NCBI GenBank assembly: GCA_937868485.1
Contig: CALMML010000382.1
Coordinates: 1 to 36,718, forward strand
Direction: 5' to 3'
DNA: 36,718 nucleotides
From: an uncultured Myxococcales bacterium
GTDB taxonomy: Bacteria > Myxococcota_A > Polyangia > Palsa-1104 > JAEUJZ01
This document shows, piece after piece, positions 28,971-36,718 of the stretch. The translations under genes and the position numbers were made by a program. Position 1 is the first letter of the stretch. The number at the start of each line of letters is the position of its first letter. Below the pieces are notes generated by a model. The model was given only the letters and a program-made list of their open reading frames with translations. It was not told the DNA's origin and searched no databases.

Positions 28971-30887
28971 GTGGCCAAGTTAGGTCCCGGCGCAAAGGTC
29001 GGGGATCAGTTTCACCTCATCCGTAAGATTGGCGAAGGCGGCTGCGGCGAGGTTTTCCTGGCGGAGCAGACGACGCTCGGCAGGCATACGGTCGTCAAGC
29101 TGATGCACCCGGAGCTATCACGCGACGCTTCCTACGTGGAGCGTTTCCGTCGAGAAGCCCGGCTTGCGGCCCGTCTTATCCATCACCATACCGCAGCGAT
29201 TTATGCCTTCGGTGAAACGCCCGACAAGGTGCTGTGGATCGCGATGGAATACATTGAGGGAGAGAGCCTGCACAACGTGCTCGCTCGTGAGTCGCCTCGG
29301 CAGATCGCCGAGCTACTCAATCCCGTTGCGGATGTACTCGATCGCGCGGCGTCGATGGGGATCATTCACCGCGACGTCAAGCCCGACAACATCATGGTTG
29401 CGCCAGACGGTGACGGACGACGAGCGGTCTTGCTCGACTTCGGTCTGGCCCGTCCGATGGAAGACAACGACAAGCTCACTGCGGTGGGCGTTGCCGTCGG
29501 GTCGCCAACGTATATGAGCCCGGAGCAGGTCTTTGGTCCGACGGTGGATGCCGCGACAGACCGCTACGCGCTCGGTGTGATTTTGTACATTGCCGTCGCC
29601 AAGAGGCCGCCGTTTAAGCACGAAGATCGTGTCCAGCTCGTGCTGATGCACAAGCGAAATCCGGTGCCGCCGCTGAACACGTTTGTGCCGAGCATTCCCG
29701 TCGGTCATCCGCTGGATCAGTTTTTCCAAAAAGCGATGGCCAAGCAGCCCGGCGATCGGTTTCCGTCGGCGCGGACGTATGTCGAAGAGTTTGTGCGGGC
29801 GATGGATTCCCAGCCGCTGCCCATCTTCGGTGAGTCGGGACGTTCGTCGACGAGCGGACTGCGGCAAGCGGATGTTCCTCGTCCGGCTTCTCCGCCTCCG
29901 ACGGCTGCCCCGGCTGCACCGCCGCCTCCGCCGCAGCGTCGACCCGGTGCGCCACCTCCGCCGGTTCCTGGCGCGATTCGCGCGACGCAGCCGCCTGCGC
30001 AGCTTGCCAAGATTGAACCGATTCAGCCGGCTCCCCAGGCACTTCGTTCGACGATACCGGCGATGGCTGCAATTGATCTCGGAAACCGAGGCGAGCAAGC
30101 TGCCCGAACCGAGCCTGCCAACGCGCGCAGCATCGAAGGGTGGGGCGCTCGCAAGCCCGCTCCGGCAGCGGCTCAGCCGATGCAACCCGTCGCTGCGACT
30201 GTGTCTCCGCAAGCCGAAGCGCCCAGCTCTGCGCAGGGACATCGTCGCTTGCTGGCGTTCGTCGGAAACTCAGGGGAGGCGCTGGATATTTTGTCGGCGC
30301 AGCAAGTCCTGCTCGGCAAGCATCGCGACTGTGACATTGTCTGCCGCGCGTTTCCCTCGCCGGACAATGACTCCATCACCCACGGTGTGAGTCGTCAGCA
30401 TGCGCGACTGCTGATCGTAAACGGCAAGCTGCTTATCGAGGATCTGCGCAGCCTAAACGGAACCTTCGTCGACGATCGACGCTTGGCGCTGGGTACGCAG
30501 GTGTCTTTGTCCGACGGTCAGCTGATTCGGCTCGGGCCGGTGCTGACGCTGGAAGTGCGGCTGCTCAAAGGGGGCGGGGCGCTGCTGCGACGAGTCGATG
30601 ACTATCACGGCAACTTCCCAGCGACGCTGCTGACCTGGAAAGAGTTTGCGCTGGGCGATCCGGTGATTGGCCTGGTGCCTCCGAGCGCGGACTCGGCGGT
30701 GCGCTGGGGTTCGATGCGCGTTCATGGCGACGGTCAGGATCTGTGGTGGTACGGACCCCAGGCTGTGCTGTGGCAGCGAGGCGGTCGTAGCATCAGCGGC
30801 GCACAAGCGATCCTTCCCGGCGACCGGCTGACCCTTGGTGCGACAACCATCGAGTGGGACGAAGGCCAAAAGCCCGGTCTTACCTGA
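28971..30887 (+). CDS. Ser/Thr protein kinase with C-terminal FHA domain
   Basis: The 638-residue soluble protein has a complete kinase domain: GEGGCG (21-26), Lys43, HRDVKPDN with Asp135 and Asn140, DFG at 156-158 and GSPTYMSPEQ. A long Pro/Ala-rich linker (about 285-415) follows, then an FHA domain (about 423-520) with LLGKHRDCD, SRQHARLL and the phosphothreonine loop SLNGTFVDD. About 115 further residues complete the protein, including a possible second beta domain (WWYGPQAVLWQRGG). No transmembrane helix is present. The start is GTG at 28971. The FHA part should bind phosphothreonine, perhaps recruiting substrates. Its stop abuts the stop of the DUF1552 gene with no gap. Confidence 0.95.
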   Translation: MAKLGPGAKVGDQFHLIRKIGEGGCGEVFLAEQTTLGRHTVVKLMHPELSRDASYVERFRREARLAARLIHHHTAAIYAFGETPDKVLWIAMEYIEGESLHNVLARESPRQIAELLNPVADVLDRAASMGIIHRDVKPDNIMVAPDGDGRRAVLLDFGLARPMEDNDKLTAVGVAVGSPTYMSPEQVFGPTVDAATDRYALGVILYIAVAKRPPFKHEDRVQLVLMHKRNPVPPLNTFVPSIPVGHPLDQFFQKAMAKQPGDRFPSARTYVEEFVRAMDSQPLPIFGESGRSSTSGLRQADVPRPASPPPTAAPAAPPPPPQRRPGAPPPPVPGAIRATQPPAQLAKIEPIQPAPQALRSTIPAMAAIDLGNRGEQAARTEPANARSIEGWGARKPAPAAAQPMQPVAATVSPQAEAPSSAQGHRRLLAFVGNSGEALDILSAQQVLLGKHRDCDIVCRAFPSPDNDSITHGVSRQHARLLIVNGKLLIEDLRSLNGTFVDDRRLALGTQVSLSDGQLIRLGPVLTLEVRLLKGGGALLRRVDDYHGNFPATLLTWKEFALGDPVIGLVPPSADSAVRWGSMRVHGDGQDLWWYGPQAVLWQRGGRSISGAQAILPGDRLTLGATTIEWDEGQKPGLT

Positions 30888-32198
30888 TTACGCAAGTCCC
30901 TGCATCGGTCCGGTGCCGTCATCTCCAAACTTACCGACCGGAACACCCACCGCGTTCAAGATGCTGGTGTACAGGTTGGCGATGGGCTCGCTGCGACGAA
31001 TGTGTCGTCCTGGCTTGACCGCGCCCGACAGTCGACCAGCCAGCAGGATGGGCAGGTTGCTGTGATCGTGTGAGTTTCCGTCGGCCACTTCGCTGCCAAA
31101 CATCACCAGCGAGTGATCGAGCAGCGACGCGCCATCCTCCTCTTTTACCGTCTGGAGCTGCTGGAGCAAGTACGCAAACTGCGCCACTTCCCAGGTATCG
31201 ATGGTCTGAAGCTGCGCTTGGATCTCGGGCTGGTTGCGATGGTGAGACAGCTCGTGGTGCGCACCTTTGACGTCGGGCAGAAAGTCATACGGCCTGCCGG
31301 ATCCACCGTTTCCGAGCATAAACGTCATCACCCGCGTCAGATCGCAGCGCAGCGCCAGCACCATCAGGTCGCTCATCATCTTGAGCTGCTCGCCAAGTCG
31401 CACATCGTCCGTCGGAGGCATCGGCGCATCGCAGCTGCCATTCATCGTCGCCAGCCGCTGCTCGACATCGCGCACCGAGTGCAAATATTCGTCGAGCTTG
31501 TCGCGATCGCTTCGTCCCAGCCGTCCGCGCAGCGACTGCGCATCACGCATCACAAAGTCGAGCACGCTGCGCCGATGTCGCGTTCGCTTTTCCTGCGCAT
31601 CTTTGCCTTTGGTTCCGTCGGAAAACAGCAGATCGAACAGCAGCTGCGGTCCGGCAATCTTGGCAAGCGGCGTCTTGGGTCCAATCCACGAAATGTTCTG
31701 GCTGTAGGCGCACGAATAGCCCGAGTCACAGCCGCCCACCGACGCGCCACCTTCCATCCCGAGCGGCAGCGACGCAAATCGCGTTCCTTGTCCCAGCTTG
31801 CTCGCCGCCACCTGATCCGCCGACACACCGAGCTTTAGCTCTGTCTCGCTTTTGAACGCGTGGGTGCAGGTCAAAAACGCGCTGGTTCCCCCGGCATGAT
31901 CGCCCGCTCCGTCGGGACGCCCCGGCAGATTGCTCAGCCCAGAGATCACGAGCAGCTCGCTCTTGAGCTTGTCGAGCGGCTTGAGGATCGGCGTCAGCGC
32001 GTAGTCGGTACCTTCGCTCGACGGAGTCCACGCCGGCATGTGAATCCCGTTTGGCACAAAGTAAAACAGCAGTCGCTGCGGCGCTTTGGTGACGGCGCGC
32101 GCCGACCGAGGCAGCAGGCTTTCAAACAGCGGCAGCGCCAGCATGGCACCGCTTGCTCTCAGAAACTGTCGTCGAGAAGCTTGCATGGGATGGCTCAT
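30888..32198 (-). CDS. DUF1552 family protein with Tat signal
   Basis: The 436-residue protein starts with a twin-arginine signal (SRRQFLRASGAMLALPLF) and continues with the DUF1552 hallmarks RLLFYFVPNGIHMPAW, LLVISGLSNLPG, DHAGGTSAFLTC and, near the end, LLDHSLVMFGSEVADGNSHDHSNLPILLAG, which resembles the metal-binding region of the alkaline phosphatase/sulfatase-like DUF1501 group. It is therefore exported folded to the periplasm; its biochemical activity is unknown. The start overlaps the stop of the DUF1592-type gene by ATGA. The pair is a recurrent arrangement in Planctomycetes and Myxococcota. Confidence 0.9.
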   Translation of the reverse strand: MSHPMQASRRQFLRASGAMLALPLFESLLPRSARAVTKAPQRLLFYFVPNGIHMPAWTPSSEGTDYALTPILKPLDKLKSELLVISGLSNLPGRPDGAGDHAGGTSAFLTCTHAFKSETELKLGVSADQVAASKLGQGTRFASLPLGMEGGASVGGCDSGYSCAYSQNISWIGPKTPLAKIAGPQLLFDLLFSDGTKGKDAQEKRTRHRRSVLDFVMRDAQSLRGRLGRSDRDKLDEYLHSVRDVEQRLATMNGSCDAPMPPTDDVRLGEQLKMMSDLMVLALRCDLTRVMTFMLGNGGSGRPYDFLPDVKGAHHELSHHRNQPEIQAQLQTIDTWEVAQFAYLLQQLQTVKEEDGASLLDHSLVMFGSEVADGNSHDHSNLPILLAGRLSGAVKPGRHIRRSEPIANLYTSILNAVGVPVGKFGDDGTGPMQGLA

Positions 32199-34249
32199 GG
32201 CGTGGCTCCTTCTTCTGGCTCACCGCGACGGGACACAAACGCATCAGACTGAATCAGCGAGAGCACCAGCTGACGCATCGCGCCACCAGCCGCGGTCAGC
32301 GACGAGGTCAGCGCTTCGACTCGTCCTTCGTCGGTGTCCGTCGGTGCACGACCAATGGCGTAGGTAAACAGCTTGCGAACCGCACAGCGCAGAAGCCGTG
32401 GATCTTGTGCAATCAGCGACGACAGCTCCTCGGAACCAGTGAAGGTCTTTCCGTTTTGTAGCTCTCCCGACGAGTCAATCGGCAGACCTTCATCCTTCGT
32501 GCGGAACTGTCCGACGGCATCGAACGACTCCAGACCGAAGCCGAGCGGGTCCATCAGCTTGTGACAGCCTGCGCACTCGGGCTTGCGACGGTGCTCTTCC
32601 AGCTTCTGACGAAGGCTGCCGCTGCTCATCGTGCTGCCCAGCTCTGTGGTGACACCCGGTGGTGGTGGCGGCGGTGGCGAGCACAGCAGCTGTTCCAAGA
32701 TCCACTTGCCACGCTTGACCGGCGACGTGCGTCCCGGATACGAGGTCATCGTCAGCACGCTGCCTTGCGTCAGCAGCCCTTGACGCGGTGTTCCCTGAAG
32801 CTGCGTCGCTTCCCACTTCACCTCGGGCGGCGGCCCCGGAATGCCGTAATAGCGCGCCAAGTCCGTCGTCAGATACGTCAGCGGCTCGGTGAGCAGCTTG
32901 TGCAGACCCAGCTCGCGACTGCCGAGCAGCGGCAAAAACTCCCGTACAAACAGCTTCGTCTCTTGCTTCATCTCTGCGCGCAGTCCGTCGGTAAACTGCG
33001 GAAAGCGCTTCACATCCGGCGACGCCGAGTCCAGCCCGTCGAGCGACAGCCACTGACTGGCAAAGCGCGACAGCAGCGTCTCTGCCTTTGGATCGTCGAG
33101 CATCCGACGGACTTGATCAACCAGCACGCTCGAATCAGCGCTCAGACGAGACTGCTCGGCCAGCCGCAGCAGCTCATCGTCGGGCATGCTGCTCCACAGA
33201 AAGTACGAAAGCCGCGTCGCCAGCTCAAAGTCCGTGAGCTTATGCGGTGTCAGCGACGAAGGATTTTCATCCAGCTCGACGCGATACAAAAAGCGTGGCG
33301 ACAGCAGCACCGCAAGCAGCGCCGGACGCAGGCCCGACACAAAGTCATCGCCTTCGCTCCAGGCTGACTCGCTCAGCGTGCGCAGCTCGCGGACTTCTTC
33401 GGGCGATACGCTCCGACGGAATGCACGACGAGCCAGCCTCGCGACGATCTGATCTGCACAGCTTCGCCACTCCGACGGATCTGGCGTGCTCGGCATGCAG
33501 GTGATGACGCGACGACGCAGGCTGTTTTCCGGGCTCGCGCTCGTTGGTCCGGTCAGTCGAAACCAAAACACCCCGAGGTTTCGATCCAGCGTCTTTTTCG
33601 GATCCTCGTCGGGAACATACAGATCATTGCCGAAGCCGAAGCTCACCATGTGCGTTCCGGCGGTCAGGCTCAGCTCAAACGAAACCGTCTGCGGACTGGC
33701 TTCCACCGCTGTGACAGACACCGTGCGAACCGTGGTTCCGTCGACGGCAAAGACCATCTGCGCTGGATCGGGCGGAGCTTGATCGCCAAACGCGCTCGCC
33801 GCGATCTGATAGCTGCCGGACTGCGGAACTTCCACGCGCAGCGGCATCTGCGCATTCGAGGCAAAGAAGATGTGATTTCTTCGTCGGTAACGCGCTTCCA
33901 CATCGCCAACTTGGAGCGCCACGCTCAGCGGATATCCGTCGGGACGAAGCACTTCATCGACCAGTGACTCGGCGGCGCGCAGATAGCGCTCGACGTGAGG
34001 CGCTGACACGCTGAGCACTTGCGCGACGTTGTCGAAGCCAAAGCCAATGTCGTCCGACGGAAACTGATCGGCGGGACGCTGGCTGGTGCCGAGCAGATCG
34101 CGCACGGTGTTGTTGTACTCGTCGCGATTCAGTCGATGCAGCGTCACGCGACCGGGATCGGGCTCCGCCTCTTTGGGCGAGCACGCCGACAAAGGACCAA
34201 GTCCCAGAAGCGAAAGGAGCCAAGCGCGCCAGCGACTCTGCGTGATCAT
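32195..34249 (-). CDS. DUF1587/1592/1588/1585 multi-domain lipoprotein
   Basis: The 684-residue protein has a lipoprotein signal (LGLGPLSAC, Cys23). The domains follow the known order: DUF1587 (LHRLNRDEYNNTVRDLLG), a carbohydrate-binding-like beta domain (PLRVEVPQSGSYQIAASAFG to LDRNLGVFWF), DUF1595 and DUF1592 (RRAFRRSVSPEEVREL, FLYRVELDE, TRLSYFLWSSMPDDELL), DUF1588 (RTSPVKRGKWILEQLLC and PECAGCHKLMDPLGFGLESFD) and DUF1585. There is one CxxCH, which could bind heme, but no separate cytochrome c domain as in many planctomycete relatives. Function is unknown; polymer attachment or redox roles have been guessed for the group. I chose the ATG at 34249 with GAGG upstream. Coupled to the DUF1552 gene. 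Confidence 0.9.
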   Translation of the reverse strand: MITQSRWRAWLLSLLGLGPLSACSPKEAEPDPGRVTLHRLNRDEYNNTVRDLLGTSQRPADQFPSDDIGFGFDNVAQVLSVSAPHVERYLRAAESLVDEVLRPDGYPLSVALQVGDVEARYRRRNHIFFASNAQMPLRVEVPQSGSYQIAASAFGDQAPPDPAQMVFAVDGTTVRTVSVTAVEASPQTVSFELSLTAGTHMVSFGFGNDLYVPDEDPKKTLDRNLGVFWFRLTGPTSASPENSLRRRVITCMPSTPDPSEWRSCADQIVARLARRAFRRSVSPEEVRELRTLSESAWSEGDDFVSGLRPALLAVLLSPRFLYRVELDENPSSLTPHKLTDFELATRLSYFLWSSMPDDELLRLAEQSRLSADSSVLVDQVRRMLDDPKAETLLSRFASQWLSLDGLDSASPDVKRFPQFTDGLRAEMKQETKLFVREFLPLLGSRELGLHKLLTEPLTYLTTDLARYYGIPGPPPEVKWEATQLQGTPRQGLLTQGSVLTMTSYPGRTSPVKRGKWILEQLLCSPPPPPPPGVTTELGSTMSSGSLRQKLEEHRRKPECAGCHKLMDPLGFGLESFDAVGQFRTKDEGLPIDSSGELQNGKTFTGSEELSSLIAQDPRLLRCAVRKLFTYAIGRAPTDTDEGRVEALTSSLTAAGGAMRQLVLSLIQSDAFVSRRGEPEEGATP

Positions 34250-34367
34250 CGTCCCTACCTCCGACTGGCGGATGTAGCGCGGCGGACAGCGTGCGGACAA
34301 GCCCAGGAATTGCAGAATTCGCAGCGAGCGCACAGTCTCACGGCGAGCGAATCAGCGAGGCTGGGAC

Positions 34368-36500
34368 TTACAGCGACGAAGCCGGACGCGACGGCAGCGC
34401 AAGCTGAGCGGTGGGCGCGCTGACTTGGCTTTGCTCTCGACGGAACACTGCATTGTACTGACGCAGCGACTGCTGCTGATGCTGGCGATACGACACGAGC
34501 GCTTCGTACTGCGCACGATGCGGACCACAGCCGAGCCGCTTGCGCTCTCCCGGATCGCTCTTGAGGTCATACGTCCAGCACGACCCGTCGCGCAGCGAGA
34601 TCTGGAGCTTTATCAAGTCTTGGCTTATCGACGACGACGTATCTTCGTTTCCGTACAAAAAGATGTATTTGCGACGGAAGCGATCTTGGAACAGCGACTC
34701 ACCTTGGACATGCTGCGGATCGTACTTTTGACCCAGCGCGTCGAGCAGCGTCGGCAAAAAGTCAACGTGACTGGTCGGCTCGGTCACCACGCGCGGCGCA
34801 AACAGCTTCGGATGCAGGATGAGCGCCGGTGTTCGGTAGTTTTCATTAAAGCTCTGTCGAGAGTGCGTGTAGTTGTGCGGATGCTGTCCGAACGCTTCGC
34901 CGTGATCGCCCGCAATCACAATCACCGTCTTGTCGAGCAGCCCCAGCTCGTCCGCTTTTTTGTAGATCCGCTCAAGCTGTCCGTCGAGATAGTGCAAGTT
35001 GTTGTAGTACAAGTGAATCGGCCTCGTCGGTGGCGTGACGTGCGATTCCTTTCCGTAGTCGGGATACGGCCAGTGCGCCAGGAAGCTGTAATAGACCGCG
35101 ACAAACGGCTCTTTGCGCTGCGCAGCGACGGACAGCTTCTGCAAAAACACCGACACCGTCTCGGCTTCGTCGCGCGCGTGGGCTCGTCCTCCGGGCGCGT
35201 TCTTGCGAATCGGCAGGTTGTGATACCCGACGAGATCCGAAAAGCCGCTGTGCAGCATATACGCGTGCGGGAAGTACCAGTCGAGCGACGCGGGCGTCAC
35301 CAAAAAGCGCTGATACTGCGACGGAAGATAGGTCGATAGCGACGGCAAATAGATGTCTTTTCGCACATCCCAGATGCCTACTTCGGGCATCACGTACAGG
35401 CCCGACATCAGCGAAAAGATGCCGCGCGGACTCGAGTTTCCCGCCGAGAAGTGGTTTTGCAGCCACAGTCCTTTGTCACACAGCGAGCGCAGAAACGGCA
35501 TCGCCAGCTTTCCGTTTGGCAGCGGCGACAGCGCATAGTCCGCGCCCGTGCTTTCCAGCAGCAGCACAATCACATTGAGCGGCTCTTGAGACGGACTGGG
35601 CTTTTTCTTGTGAATCGGTCGCTCGGCGTTGGAATAGACAAACTGCGACGACAAAAGCGCCATCGTCGGTCGTTTCGCATCCACCGGCAGCGCCAGGCTG
35701 GCACTGGTGTCTTCTTCGGCTTGCTGCGCGTCGGGAGCCTGCTCAAGCTGCGGATCTTCACCCGCTTCGTCTGGCGATCTCTGTCGGGTTGCGGCTGCGG
35801 CCACCGACACTCCGACGTGCGGCATCGTGCTCTGCGTCCGTCGGTGATTCCATAGCTCTGTCGCCACAAAGCCAAGCGGATGATGCAGCAGCGCTTCTTG
35901 CATCGGAGCCGCCGGAACGCGCAGCGCCCACGTCAGCAGTCCCACCGTCAGCACGCCGATTCCGCCCGCGACCACAAGCCGCGTCACCCGATGCAGCGTC
36001 TGCGCCAGATAGATCAGCCAAAAGCCACCAAGCGGCAGCAGCAGATACGGCAATTCACTGCGCGGCAGCAGCGCCCACGACTCACGGATCGCCGCCGGAT
36101 CGAGCGATTCCTTCAGCAGCGTCAGCGTCAGCCCCGAGTGCATCGCCACGATCGTTCCGTGCTGCGCCTGCGAAAGCATTCCGCACAGCAGCAGCAGCAC
36201 GCTCAGCAGCCCAAGTCCCAGCCGTCGCTGCCACGACGCGCGCAGCAGCAGACCCAGCCCGATTCCCCCAAGCCACACCACCGCAGCCACGCTCACCGAT
36301 AGCAGCGCATCGCTTCCGAGCTGCCGAAACAAGTCCGCTTGCGTCACGGGCTCGTCGGCCCACTGCATCGGATCTTGGATCGCACAGAGCAGCCGCAGAC
36401 GATAGCCATACGATCCCGCGAGCAGTGCGCCGAGCATCGCCAGCGCCACGGAAAGCCCTGGCGCAAGCTGCTTGTGCGAACGCTGCGCGACCGACCGCAT
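34368..36500 (-). CDS. Membrane sulfatase-fold enzyme (LtaS/MdoB-like phosphoglycerol transferase family)
   Basis: The 710-residue protein has five N-terminal helices (about 16-33, 64-86, 93-110, 149-168, 172-192), a Ser/Pro/Glu-rich linker (about 225-305), and a C-terminal alkaline-phosphatase-fold domain: Glu316 in NVIVLLLESTGADY, the nucleophile loop AGNSSPRG (353-360, Ser356 or Ser357), His476 in FLAHWPYPDYG and the metal pair Asp532-His533 in DHGEAFGQH. This layout is that of lipoteichoic-acid synthase and MdoB-type enzymes, which add phosphoglycerol or similar groups outside the inner membrane. In a Gram-negative a glucan, glycolipid or LPS acceptor is more likely. The ATG at 36500 was chosen because a longer frame (to 36605) overlaps the preceding gene. 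Confidence 0.88.
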   Translation of the reverse strand: MRSVAQRSHKQLAPGLSVALAMLGALLAGSYGYRLRLLCAIQDPMQWADEPVTQADLFRQLGSDALLSVSVAAVVWLGGIGLGLLLRASWQRRLGLGLLSVLLLLCGMLSQAQHGTIVAMHSGLTLTLLKESLDPAAIRESWALLPRSELPYLLLPLGGFWLIYLAQTLHRVTRLVVAGGIGVLTVGLLTWALRVPAAPMQEALLHHPLGFVATELWNHRRTQSTMPHVGVSVAAAATRQRSPDEAGEDPQLEQAPDAQQAEEDTSASLALPVDAKRPTMALLSSQFVYSNAERPIHKKKPSPSQEPLNVIVLLLESTGADYALSPLPNGKLAMPFLRSLCDKGLWLQNHFSAGNSSPRGIFSLMSGLYVMPEVGIWDVRKDIYLPSLSTYLPSQYQRFLVTPASLDWYFPHAYMLHSGFSDLVGYHNLPIRKNAPGGRAHARDEAETVSVFLQKLSVAAQRKEPFVAVYYSFLAHWPYPDYGKESHVTPPTRPIHLYYNNLHYLDGQLERIYKKADELGLLDKTVIVIAGDHGEAFGQHPHNYTHSRQSFNENYRTPALILHPKLFAPRVVTEPTSHVDFLPTLLDALGQKYDPQHVQGESLFQDRFRRKYIFLYGNEDTSSSISQDLIKLQISLRDGSCWTYDLKSDPGERKRLGCGPHRAQYEALVSYRQHQQQSLRQYNAVFRREQSQVSAPTAQLALPSRPASSL

Positions 36501-36537
36501 CGTCTCTTTATTTTCGCCTAAAACGACGGGCTTTTTG

Positions 36538-36718
36538 CTAGCGACGCTCACGACGACGGCGAGCCACGCTGCGCATCGTGACATCTTGGGCCAGCGCTGC
36601 CTCATCGCTTGTGGCGGCTACATCGTCGCTGGCATCGCTGATGTCATCGATCGGAACTTCGCCGCTTCGCTCGACCACCGGAACATCATCGTCAGCCGTC
36701 ACAGCGGCCACCACCGGA
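36538..36718 (-). CDS. C-terminal fragment of a leftward gene cut by the window edge
   Basis: Reading the minus strand from 36717, a frame stays open for 59 codons to a TAG at 36540-36538. The visible part is acidic and Val/Ala/Asp-rich (VTADDDVPVVERSGEVPIDD), then ends in a very basic tail (VARRRRERR). It lies 37 bases before the LtaS/MdoB-like start on the same strand, consistent with an operon. The start is outside the window, so family and length are unknown. Confidence 0.6.
   Translation of the reverse strand, partial: PVVAAVTADDDVPVVERSGEVPIDDISDASDDVAATSDEAALAQDVTMRSVARRRRERR

Noticed and set aside
36501-36605. N-terminal extension of the LtaS/MdoB-like protein
   Set aside because: It would overlap the open C-terminal frame of the preceding gene; the internal ATG at 36500 starts directly before the first membrane helix.

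Overview
The window looks like a chromosomal segment of a Gram-negative, GC-rich, aerobic bacterium of the Myxococcota (Deltaproteobacteria in the older sense). The evidence is a surface protein with a MYXO-CTERM-like tail (Cys, membrane helix, Arg cluster), three Hanks-type Ser/Thr kinases (one with PEGA, one with FHA), a DUF1552/DUF1592-type gene pair, an OmpA protein with thrombospondin type 3 repeats, many lipoproteins, and an oxygen-dependent coproporphyrinogen oxidase. I cannot name a genus. No phage, insertion sequence, CRISPR array or rRNA is visible.

Left end (1-3790): the 3' part of tRNA-Ala(UGC), then a leftward, translationally coupled operon of ECF sigma factor, zinc-finger anti-sigma factor and a small charged secreted protein. 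Diverging from it is a secreted Lys/Asp/Glu-rich helical protein. Both sides carry the same ECF-type promoter, GGAAC-N17-CGTC, which suggests an autoregulated sigma factor that also controls its neighbour. An acylphosphatase and a second tiny secreted Lys/Glu protein with a strong terminator follow.

3899-11495: a coupled lipoprotein pair, the second a metzincin-like protease with an altered third zinc ligand; a leftward operon of kinase, AI-2E-type membrane protein and crotonase; a SnoaL-like gene divergent from alkB around a perfect inverted repeat; and an orphan lipoprotein.

11800-19023: a PEGA-domain kinase overlapping the 3' end of inorganic pyrophosphatase, then a surface operon (DUF11-type MYXO-CTERM protein plus OmpA/TSP3 protein) followed by an unusual Lgt-like membrane protein.

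19135-25709: a small P-loop ATPase, a KGG-repeat stress protein overlapping trmH, the mtnP-pfkB-trmH operon (methylthioadenosine salvage, sugar kinase, RNA methylation), hemF, and a glutamate/dicarboxylate symporter coupled to hemF.

25741-36718: a CsgG/TolB-like secreted protein with an unknown partner, a 2Fe-2S ferredoxin, an HU/IHF-like protein lacking the DNA-intercalating proline, a kinase-FHA protein, the DUF1552/DUF1592 pair, an LtaS/MdoB-type membrane sulfatase-fold enzyme, and the cut-off C-terminus of one more leftward gene.

The best candidates for undescribed biology are the ECF regulon with its charged secreted proteins, and the MYXO-CTERM/OmpA/divergent-Lgt locus. All functions come from reading sequence motifs; no database search was possible.
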